NCBI GenBank assembly: GCA_919902775.1 | Contig: CAKKRJ010000011.1 | Location: 62,001-126,000 of the forward strand | Reading direction: 5' to 3' | Length of the DNA stretch: 64,000 bases | Source: Burkholderiaceae bacterium | GTDB taxonomy: Bacteria; Pseudomonadota; Gammaproteobacteria; Burkholderiales; Burkholderiaceae_C | Part shown: one piece after another, positions 46,788 through 54,018 of the stretch | Layout: each line of letters begins with the position of its first letter | How positions within the stretch are numbered: position 1 is the stretch's first letter | The notes under the pieces: model-generated | The model's input: only the letters and a program-made list of their open reading frames with translations | What the model was told of the DNA's origin: nothing | The model's database searches: none | Program-made: the position numbers and the translations under genes

Positions 46788-46851
46788 AAAAGCGCATTCA
46801 CACCCCTGTCACACTTTCCATTTTTAACCCTAACTTCTCCATGAGGAAAAT

Positions 46852-47199
46852 ATGAACCAAAAGAAACAAGCCAGCGACACCGACAACAACGCAGCGTCTG
46901 CAGCAGCACCGGCTGCCGAGGTGCAAGCGGGCGATGACGCCAACGCACGCAATGTGCGCGTGCGCTTTGACGACCGCCAGATGACTTCGCACTACGCCAA
47001 TGTGGCCAATGTTGGCATGAGCAAGGACGAGGTGACATTGCTGTTTGGCACCAACCAGACCTGGGGTGCTGTGGGCGATGAAATCACGATCCAGTTGTCC
47101 TCGCGCATCATCATGACGCCTTCGGTGGCGAAGAATTTTGTGGAAACTCTGCAGCGCGTGCTGCAGGAGTACGAGGGGAAAATCGGCAAAATCGCCTGA
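46852..47199 (+). CDS. DUF3467-family small protein
   Basis: This 115-residue protein has an Asn/Ala-rich N-terminus and then 'VRVRFDDRQMTSHYANVANV', 'EVTLLFGTNQTW' and 'RIIMTPSVAKNFVETLQRVL', the pattern I associate with DUF3467 proteins. It is soluble, with no signal peptide. A GAGG Shine-Dalgarno at 46843-46846 sits five bases before the ATG. It begins 64 bases after the giant gene and ends 14 bases before the tolC start, so it reads as the first gene of the export set. No function is established to my knowledge; a cytoplasmic chaperone or adaptor for the giant substrate is only a guess. Confidence 0.85.
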   Translation: MNQKKQASDTDNNAASAAAPAAEVQAGDDANARNVRVRFDDRQMTSHYANVANVGMSKDEVTLLFGTNQTWGAVGDEITIQLSSRIIMTPSVAKNFVETLQRVLQEYEGKIGKIA

Positions 47200-47213
47200 G
47201 CCAAGGAGCCAGC

Positions 47214-48833
47214 ATGTCCAAAATACGTCTTGTCTCGTGTTGTCTGGCCGGGTTCGCCATCGCTGCCCCGGGGCGGGCCGAGCCCGAGCTCGGGCCGAGC
47301 GAGCCGCGCCTTGCGCCTGCGACAACCCGGCTCACCTTGACCTTTCCCAAGGGCGAGAGTGGTCGAATCGGCTTGAAGGAATTTGCCGCGATGATCGCCT
47401 CATCGGATGAGATGGTGCGCGCTCAGCGGCTCGAAGAAAACATCTCCGATGAGGGGATTCGTGGTGCCGAGTCGATTTTCGAGCCCTTGTTTTTCATGTC
47501 TGGCGAGCGTGAAGGAATGACCTTGCTCAACTCGGCGCAGGATGCGCAGCGCCGCGGTGTGCTGCCGGGGGATGTGTTCTGGTCACGTGAAAACCGCATC
47601 AAAACAGGCCTGATCCTGAAGTCGCCGATCGGCACGGATCTCGAACTGTCGTACAACATCAGTGAACTCCGAGATTCGATTCAGCCGACGCGTTTGCCTG
47701 CTGCGACCATTCCCGAGTTCAAGGGCTACCTCGGTGTGAAGTTGACCCAGCCCTTGATGCGTGGTGCCGGCCCTGAGGCGACCAAGGCCGGGATCGTCTT
47801 GGCTGAAACCGAGAAACGCGTCGCACGCGAAACTGTGCGGCAAGTGTTGACGCAGCGCGTGATGGATGGGCTGACCGCTTACCTGATGGTGCAGCGTGCA
47901 GAGGCGAGGGTGAAGTACCGCACGCTGGCCTTGGCCACAGCGGTGGACATCGAGCAGGAAATGGCGCAGCAGCACCAGGGCGGTTTGCGTTCTGCCAGCG
48001 ATTTGGCCGAGGCGCGTGCCTCGCTGGCTTTGCGCAAGGCCCAGCTGGCACAGGCCCAGCAGGACCGGGAAGAGCAGACCAATGCGCTGCAGGCCTTCGT
48101 GACCGCAGGTGATGGCGGTGCCGTTGCACAAGGCCGTCTGCTGCCGCAAACGCGGCTCGACTATGTCGGGACGGTGGCAGGCACACCGACTGCAAAGCAG
48201 GCCGCCACCACGGCCCATGCCGACCCCGATCCCTTGGCCGAGATCATGGCGCGGCGCCCCGATGCCCGGGTCTTGGACATTCGCATCGACCGCGAAAAGC
48301 ACAAGGTCGATACGGCGAAGGAGCAGTTGTTGCCTGAACTCAATTTCACCTTTCGCGTGGGCAAAGAGAGCCTCGACGGCAGCAGTCGCCCGGTGAGAGA
48401 TTATTTTCAGACCGCAGTGCCTTACAACAGCTGGCAGGTCGGCATCATGTACCGTATTGGTATTTTCGGAGACGAACGCAAGCGCAGTGAGTTGCAGACG
48501 GCGGCCTATCGGAAGCAGCAGGCTGAATTGGCGCAGGAGGCCTTGCGCCAGCGCATCGACCATGAGGTGCGTGCCGCCGGTACGCTGATCGACAAGGCCG
48601 AGGAGCAAATGCTGCGGCAGCGAGAAATCGTTGCAGCACAGCGCCAGCTGGCCACTGTCGAACGGAAGCTGGTGGACGAAGGCAGACGCTCCATGCTGGA
48701 TGTGCGCAAGAGGCAGCTTGAGCTTTATATGGCTGAAGAAGCCTTGGCCGATGCCACCGCCTTCGCGAACCGAATCCATTATTTATCAGCACAGGTCGAC
48801 GGGCAATTGTTGGCCCGATTGGGAGTCGAATGA
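47214..48833 (+). CDS. TolC-family outer-membrane channel protein
   Basis: The 539-residue product has a signal-like N-terminus ending near 'PGRAEP'. It then shows the duplicated TolC pattern: long Ala/Gln/Glu-rich coiled-coil helices ('RVMDGLTAYLMVQRAEARVK', 'LAEARASLALRKAQLAQAQQ', later 'EVRAAGTLIDKAEEQMLRQR') and strand pairs ('KGYLGVKLTQPLMRGAG', 'NSWQVGIMYRIGIFGDERKR'). TolC proteins form trimeric tunnels across the outer membrane and periplasm for type I secretion or efflux. AAGGAG at 47203-47208 lies five bases before ATG. The stop overlaps the next start (ATGA, 48830-48833), so translation is coupled to the adaptor gene. An 'LVSC' lipobox-like string occurs at residue 9, too early to be credible. 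Confidence 0.9.
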   Translation: MSKIRLVSCCLAGFAIAAPGRAEPELGPSEPRLAPATTRLTLTFPKGESGRIGLKEFAAMIASSDEMVRAQRLEENISDEGIRGAESIFEPLFFMSGEREGMTLLNSAQDAQRRGVLPGDVFWSRENRIKTGLILKSPIGTDLELSYNISELRDSIQPTRLPAATIPEFKGYLGVKLTQPLMRGAGPEATKAGIVLAETEKRVARETVRQVLTQRVMDGLTAYLMVQRAEARVKYRTLALATAVDIEQEMAQQHQGGLRSASDLAEARASLALRKAQLAQAQQDREEQTNALQAFVTAGDGGAVAQGRLLPQTRLDYVGTVAGTPTAKQAATTAHADPDPLAEIMARRPDARVLDIRIDREKHKVDTAKEQLLPELNFTFRVGKESLDGSSRPVRDYFQTAVPYNSWQVGIMYRIGIFGDERKRSELQTAAYRKQQAELAQEALRQRIDHEVRAAGTLIDKAEEQMLRQREIVAAQRQLATVERKLVDEGRRSMLDVRKRQLELYMAEEALADATAFANRIHYLSAQVDGQLLARLGVE

Positions 48834-49657
48834 AAGTGAACGTGAAACAAAACCTGCTGCAGATGGCCTGGCTGGGGCTGGCTGCGCTGTGCCTGCCAGC
48901 ACAAGCCGCCGGGGAAAACGAACCCATCAAGGGCACCACCCGTTGCGCTGCCGACCTGAGCCTGGCGCTGCCCACCACCGGACGCATTGCGCGCATGCTG
49001 GTGCAAGAGGGCTCGGTGGTGGGTGTCGGGCAGCCGATGCTGCATTTGGACCGGGCGGCCGAGGATCTCGATGTGGAGCGCCGCCGGGTGCAATGGCAGG
49101 GCCAGGCCGAGGTGGTCACCGCCCAGGCGCGCAAAGAGACGGCAGAAATGCAGGTCGTGGCGGCGCGGCGCATCTACGCCTCGACCAAGGGCATCAGCCG
49201 CGAAGAACTGGAGAACCGGGAACTGGCTTTTGCCACCACCGTGTCTGAGCTCGAACGCCTCAAGACCGTCAAGGAAATGGAACGCCTGGACTACCTCACG
49301 GCCAAGGAAAATCTGGAGCGGCGCAGCCTGCGGGCGCCCACGCGGGGCATCGTCACCAAGCTCATCCGGCAGGTGGGCGAGAGCGTGCAGGCCAACGAGG
49401 CGCTGATCAAGCTGTGCGACATGAGCAAAATCCTTTTTGTGGCGAACGTGCCTTCTGCGCGCAGCGAGCACCTGCACATGGGTGACAAGCTGGGGCTGAT
49501 CGTTGGCCACGGGGGTACCCCGGTCCAGGGGCGGGTGATTTTTGTGTCCCCAGTGATTGACCCGGCCAGTGGCCTGCGTGAAATCAAGATTGAATTGATC
49601 AAGCCCGGTGCCCAGGTGCGTCCGGGCGTGCCCGCCAGCCTGAATCTGGGCGACTGA
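48830..49657 (+). CDS. HlyD-type periplasmic adaptor (membrane fusion protein)
   Basis: The 275-residue protein has a Sec signal (hydrophobic 'MAWLGLAALCLPAQAA', cleavage near residue 27). A lipoyl/barrel half follows ('GRIARMLVQEGSVVGVGQPM'), then a coiled-coil hairpin (about residues 75-160), then the second lipoyl half ('LRAPTRGIVTKLIRQVGESV') and a beta-barrel. It is short for the family but complete in order. It lacks a separate membrane anchor, so after cleavage it should be periplasmic. It would bridge the TolC-like channel to an inner-membrane component. Its start overlaps the tolC stop by four bases. Confidence 0.88.
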   Translation: MKVNVKQNLLQMAWLGLAALCLPAQAAGENEPIKGTTRCAADLSLALPTTGRIARMLVQEGSVVGVGQPMLHLDRAAEDLDVERRRVQWQGQAEVVTAQARKETAEMQVVAARRIYASTKGISREELENRELAFATTVSELERLKTVKEMERLDYLTAKENLERRSLRAPTRGIVTKLIRQVGESVQANEALIKLCDMSKILFVANVPSARSEHLHMGDKLGLIVGHGGTPVQGRVIFVSPVIDPASGLREIKIELIKPGAQVRPGVPASLNLGD

Positions 49658-49694
49658 GGGTGCCGAAGGAAGCCCTGTGGGTGCGCGAACGAAC

Positions 49695-49721
49695 TTTGTG
49701 GGAGCGCGCCCCTGCGCGCGA
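49695..49721 (+). repeat. REP-like palindromic element
   Basis: In the 84-base gap between the adaptor and M50 genes, 'TGTGGGAGCGCGCCCCTGCG' and the following bases resemble the 'GTGGGAGC...GCGA' REP elements of pseudomonads and relatives. A 6-bp stem GCGCGC (49704-49709) / GCGCGC (49714-49719) closes on a CCCT loop. A degenerate 'TGTGGGTGCGCGAA' sits just upstream (49676-49689). It is the only sizeable gap in the export cluster and could act as a transcript stability element. Confidence 0.5.
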
Positions 49722-49741
49722 ATGCACCTTCTAGTTAGACC

Positions 49742-51892
49742 ATGCGCCGCACTTTTTCCGATCACTGGTACCGCATCGCCGAGTTGCGCCTGGGTTTGCG
49801 CCCGGGGGTGTCGGTGCGCCTGCACCACTACCGGGGCGAGCCCTGGTATGTGCTGGGTGAGCGCGCGCACGGGGCTTATTTCCGGGTCAGCCCGACCACC
49901 TGGGCTTTTTTGTCGCGCCTGACGGTCGAGGCCACGCTGAATGACATTTGGCGCGCCGCCGTCGAGCAGGCACCCGAGCAAACGCCGGGCCAGGAAGAGG
50001 TGTTCGACCTGGTGGTGGACTTGTACAAGGCCAACCTGATCCACGTCGAAGGGGGCGTTGACGAAGACAAAATCCTGGAGCGTTTCTCGCGCAAGAAAAA
50101 GAAAAATGTCTTGGCCAAGCTCTCCGAGATGCTCTTCATGCGCATCCCGGTGTGGGACCCGGACCCCTGGCTGAGCCGGCACCGCCACTGGATCGCGCTG
50201 GCCACGGCGCCGCTGGCGCGCTGGCTGGCGCTGGCCCTGGTCGCGTGGGGGGTGTTTGAATTTGTTCTGGCCGGCAGCCGCGCCTGGGATCAGGCCAGCC
50301 ACATCCTGCAGCCGCACAACCTGCTCTTGCTGTATCTGGCGGTGTTCGTCTCGCATTTTCTGCACGAGATGGCACACGCGGCGGTGTGCAAACGCTTTGG
50401 CGGCGAGGTGCGCACCATGGGGGTGATGCTGCTCTTGCTGACGCCGCTGCCCTATGTGGACCTGTCGTCGAGCTGGGGCTTTCGCGACAAGTACCAGCGC
50501 GCGCTGGTGGACGGCGCTGGCATGCTGGTCGATTTGCTGGTGGGGGCCCTGGCCACCATCGTTTGGGCCTACACGCCGCCGGGCACCGCCAACGAGCTGG
50601 CCTACAACCTGATGTTTTCCACGGCGATTTACACGCTGCTGTTCAACATCAACCCGCTCATGCGTTTTGACGGCTACTACATCCTCTCCGATCTGGTGCA
50701 GATGCCCAATCTGCACGAGCAGGCCAAAAAGGCCTTCAATGGCTGGTGGCGCGAAAAGGTCTTGGCCGTACCGGATGAGGAAGCCGGTGATGGCGCTGAA
50801 CGCCATGCGCTGATCAGCTTCTTCGTGGCCTCGAATGTGTACCGGCTGTTTGTCATGGTCGGCATCGTGTTGTTTGTGGCTGACCAGTATTTCGGCATTG
50901 GTCTGGTGGTGGCACTGGCCTTGGCGCTGACCTCGTTTGTGCTGCCCACGCTGCGCCTGCTGGAGCCGCTGCGCCAGCCGCTGTTTCGCTTCCAGCAGCA
51001 GCGCTTTTTGCGCCGTCTGGGGGCGGGCGCGGCGGTGTTTTTGCTGGTGGTGCTGGCCGTGCCGCTGCCCGACAGCCGGGTGTTGGAGGGCGTGCTGGAG
51101 GCCGCAGCGAACACGCCGCTGCACACCGAAAGCGGCGGCATCGTCGAGACCGTGCACGCGCGCCACGGCCAGTGGCTGGAGCCGGGTGCGCTGGTGGTCG
51201 AGCTGCGCAACCCGGAGCTGGATGCCGAACTCGAAGGCTTGGCCGCGCAGCATCTGCAAGCGGCCACGCAGCAGGCCAAGGCCCTGACCGAGGGCAGCGT
51301 CGACCTGGCGCCGATCGCCGAACGGCTCAAATCCATCGAGGCGGCGCAGCGCTCGCTGCAGCGCCAGCGCGAGGCGCTGCAGGTGCGCGCGCCGCACGCC
51401 GGGCGCTGGGTCGATGGCGAAACCCGGCTGCGCCGTCAGGGCTGGCTGGGGCGTGGCGCCGAACTGGGGCGGGTGGTGGATGACCGCAGCCATGTGTTTC
51501 TGGGGGTCATCCGCCAGGATGCGGCGACCGCCCTGTTCGACCTGCGCGAAGAGGGCAGCCGCGTGCGCATGGAAGGCGAGCGCGGGCAGACCCACGCGCT
51601 GCGCTCGATTCGCCTGATCCCGCATTCGCAAAGCACGCTGCCGTCGGCCGCGCTGGGGCCGGTGGCCGGCCGGGAAACCGCGGTCAAGGCGGCAGATCCG
51701 AGCGGCAAACAGGCGGCCGAGCCCTTCTTTTTGCTGCGCGCCGAACTGCTGCCAGACCCCGCGCGCACGAGCGACGACGTGGTGCGCCACGGCAAGGCTG
51801 GCTGGATCAAAATCCGCCTGGCACCGCAGCCCTTGGCGCTGCAGGCCTGGCGTGGGGTGTCGCAATTTTTCCAACGGCGCTACACCTTATGA
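49742..51892 (+). CDS. PqqD-like / M50 site-2 protease-type / HlyD-like membrane fusion protein
   Basis: This 716-residue protein has three parts. Residues ~1-115 resemble a PqqD-like winged-helix segment. Residues ~155-445 form a multi-span membrane domain with the M50 zinc motif HEMAH (208-212) and the distal 'NPLMRFDG' motif (304-311) whose Asp310 would complete the metal site. Residues ~450-716 resemble an HlyD adaptor ('GGIVETVHARHGQWLEPGAL', coiled coil, 'RAPHAGRW'). M50-plus-HlyD proteins are found beside export systems, where proteolysis is usually unproven. No clear Shine-Dalgarno precedes the ATG. Its stop overlaps the SecA-like start by four bases (ATGA, 51889-51892). I infer an inner-membrane platform that may also cleave or hold the substrate. 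Confidence 0.85.
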   Translation: MRRTFSDHWYRIAELRLGLRPGVSVRLHHYRGEPWYVLGERAHGAYFRVSPTTWAFLSRLTVEATLNDIWRAAVEQAPEQTPGQEEVFDLVVDLYKANLIHVEGGVDEDKILERFSRKKKKNVLAKLSEMLFMRIPVWDPDPWLSRHRHWIALATAPLARWLALALVAWGVFEFVLAGSRAWDQASHILQPHNLLLLYLAVFVSHFLHEMAHAAVCKRFGGEVRTMGVMLLLLTPLPYVDLSSSWGFRDKYQRALVDGAGMLVDLLVGALATIVWAYTPPGTANELAYNLMFSTAIYTLLFNINPLMRFDGYYILSDLVQMPNLHEQAKKAFNGWWREKVLAVPDEEAGDGAERHALISFFVASNVYRLFVMVGIVLFVADQYFGIGLVVALALALTSFVLPTLRLLEPLRQPLFRFQQQRFLRRLGAGAAVFLLVVLAVPLPDSRVLEGVLEAAANTPLHTESGGIVETVHARHGQWLEPGALVVELRNPELDAELEGLAAQHLQAATQQAKALTEGSVDLAPIAERLKSIEAAQRSLQRQREALQVRAPHAGRWVDGETRLRRQGWLGRGAELGRVVDDRSHVFLGVIRQDAATALFDLREEGSRVRMEGERGQTHALRSIRLIPHSQSTLPSAALGPVAGRETAVKAADPSGKQAAEPFFLLRAELLPDPARTSDDVVRHGKAGWIKIRLAPQPLALQAWRGVSQFFQRRYTL

Positions 51893-54018
51893 GCACGCCC
51901 GCCCTGCACCATTTCGCCCGCAGGCACGGGCCCAGCGAGCACAGCGACCAGCACGACGGCGCCGTGCCTCCGCTGTGGGCGCCCGACCCGGCCGAGGCTG
52001 CGGTCTCGGGCGCGGGCACCTCGCCACCACCGGCCAGGATGCTGGCCGCGCTGGCCATCCACCGCCCCGAGCACAACGTGCCCTGGCTCGACCGCCAGGG
52101 GCATCGGATTTTTGCCCTGTGGCGACGGCTGCGCCAACCGGTGCAAAAGCTGCGCCAGCGCGCCCAGGCCATCCAGCAAGAGACTGCGCGCTGGCAAGAG
52201 GGCTCTGACGACGACTTGCGCGCGCACCTGCGCGAGCTGGCGGCCAACTGCCGGCTGGCCGGTGCCGGCCAGCAAGCGGCTGCCACGGAGGCGCTGGAGG
52301 CCGCGCTGGGCGGTGTGGCGCTGGCGGTGCAGCGGGTGCATGGCTTTGCACCGCACGTCGAGCAGCTGATGGGCGCACTGACTTTGCTGGAAGGGCGCAT
52401 GGCGGAAATGGCCACCGGCGAGGGCAAAACCCTGACGGCGGCCATGGCCGCGGTGGTGGCCGCCTGGCGCGGCCTGCCTTGCCATGTGGTGACCGCCAAC
52501 GATTACCTGGCCCGGCGCGACGCCGAGATTGGCCAGGCGCTGTTCGCCTTTTGCCAGGTCTCAGCCGCCAGCGTCGATGGCGATACGGCGCCGCCTGCGC
52601 GCGCCGCCGCGTATGGCCACGACATTGTGTATTGCACCGCCAAGGAGTTGCTGGGCGACTACTTGCGCGACGGTCTGGCCCTGGGCAAAAACCCCTCGGC
52701 CAGCCGCTACGCCTTGTCTGCCGCGCGCGCCGGTGGCCGTGTTGGCGGCGCGGGCGTGGGTCAAGGGGTGGTTTTGCGCGGCCTGTTCCAGGTGATCGTT
52801 GACGAGGCCGACAGCGTGCTGATCGACGAGGCGGTGACGCCCTTGATCATTTCGAGCCAGCGCCCGGACGATTTGCTGGAGCAGGCGGCCCACGACGCCG
52901 TGCGCCTGGCTCGGCAGTTGACATCGGGCAGCGACTACAAAATCGAGCCGGCCTTGCGCCATGTCGAGTTGACCCAGACCGGCAAGGAGCACCTTGATCA
53001 GCTGGCCAGCGCCATGGCGCCTTTTTGGCGGCACCGCGAACGTGCCCGCGAGCTGGTGGAAATGGCGCTGTATGCGACCGAGTTGCTGGTGCGCGACCAG
53101 CACTATGTGGTCGAGGAAGAAAAGATTGTGCTGGTCGACGAGCTGACCGGGCGCCTGGCCAACCAACGGACCTTGTCGCTGGGCATGCAGCAAATTTTGG
53201 AGGCGAGCCAGGGGCTGCCGATTTCGCCGCCGTCCGAGGTCTCGGCGCGTTTGAGCTTTCAGCGCTTTTTCCGCCGCTTTGCCCGCCTGGGCGGCATGAC
53301 CGGCACGGCCGAAGAGGCAGCGCGCGAATTCGCCCAGGTCTACCGCCTGTCGACGCTGCGCATCCCCACGCACCGCCCGGTGCAGCGCGCCATGGGCGCG
53401 TGGTGCATCTGCCGCGACCAGCAAGAAAAATTCGACGCCATTGCCGCCAGCGCCAAGGCGCTGGTGGGGCAGGGGCGGGCGGTGCTGATTGGCATGCGCA
53501 GCGTGAAATCGAGCGAAGCCTTGCACGCGCGGCTGCAGGCCCTGCACCCCGAGCTGAGCGTGCAGGTTTTGCACGCCGTCAACCACCGCCAAGAGGCGAG
53601 CATCGTGGCCCAGGCCGGACAGCCCGGGGCCCTGACCATCGCCACCAACATGGCTGGACGCGGGACCGACATCGCGCTGGACGCGGGTGTTCGTGAGCGC
53701 GGCGGCCTGCATGTGATCATTGGCGAGTCCAACGACTACGCGCGCATCGACCGTCAGCTGATTGGCCGCTGTGCGCGCCAGAGCGACCCGGGCTCGGTGC
53801 AGCGCTTCATCGCCTTGGACGACGAATTGTTGCGCCGCTTTGTGCCGGCCCCGCTCGCGCGCGCTTGGGCCTGGCTGCACCAGCGGCGCCCGGCCTGGGC
53901 GCCGCAGTTGGCTGCTGCGGCGCTGCGCTTGGCGCAATGGCGTGCCGAGCGGCAGGCCTTTGGCCAGCGGCAAAACATTCTTAAGCAAGACATTGAACTC
54001 GACAGGAGCGGCTTTTGA
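51889..54018 (+). CDS. SecA-like ATPase, C-terminally short (accessory SecA)
   Basis: The 709-residue product carries the SecA DEAD motor: Walker A 'ATGEGKT' (175-181), 'VTANDYLARRDAEIG', DEAD Walker B (305-308) with 'VLIDEAVTPLIIS', 'LVDELTGR', 'GGMTGTAEE', 'TIATNMAGRGTDIAL' and 'QLIGRCARQSDPGS'. These match housekeeping SecA closely in order. About 70 extra residues precede the Walker A compared with E. coli SecA. The protein ends with 'QRQNILKQDIELDRSGF', roughly where SecA has 'RKxLLEYDDV', so most of the helical scaffold, the wing domain and the zinc-binding tail are absent. No missing piece follows in another frame; the next gene starts inside the stop. It likely powers export of the giant protein. 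Confidence 0.9.
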   Translation: MSTPALHHFARRHGPSEHSDQHDGAVPPLWAPDPAEAAVSGAGTSPPPARMLAALAIHRPEHNVPWLDRQGHRIFALWRRLRQPVQKLRQRAQAIQQETARWQEGSDDDLRAHLRELAANCRLAGAGQQAAATEALEAALGGVALAVQRVHGFAPHVEQLMGALTLLEGRMAEMATGEGKTLTAAMAAVVAAWRGLPCHVVTANDYLARRDAEIGQALFAFCQVSAASVDGDTAPPARAAAYGHDIVYCTAKELLGDYLRDGLALGKNPSASRYALSAARAGGRVGGAGVGQGVVLRGLFQVIVDEADSVLIDEAVTPLIISSQRPDDLLEQAAHDAVRLARQLTSGSDYKIEPALRHVELTQTGKEHLDQLASAMAPFWRHRERARELVEMALYATELLVRDQHYVVEEEKIVLVDELTGRLANQRTLSLGMQQILEASQGLPISPPSEVSARLSFQRFFRRFARLGGMTGTAEEAAREFAQVYRLSTLRIPTHRPVQRAMGAWCICRDQQEKFDAIAASAKALVGQGRAVLIGMRSVKSSEALHARLQALHPELSVQVLHAVNHRQEASIVAQAGQPGALTIATNMAGRGTDIALDAGVRERGGLHVIIGESNDYARIDRQLIGRCARQSDPGSVQRFIALDDELLRRFVPAPLARAWAWLHQRRPAWAPQLAAAALRLAQWRAERQAFGQRQNILKQDIELDRSGF

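Noticed and set aside
1-46787. Two-partner secretion (TpsA) or autotransporter assignment for the giant protein
   Set aside because: No TpsB/Omp85-like gene is nearby, no C-terminal beta-barrel is present, and the N-terminal TPS domain would be outside the window.
47214-47246. TolC-family protein as a lipoprotein (LVSC at residue 9)
   Set aside because: A lipobox cysteine at residue 9 leaves too short a signal sequence; the Ala-rich stretch to about residue 22 fits an ordinary Sec signal better.
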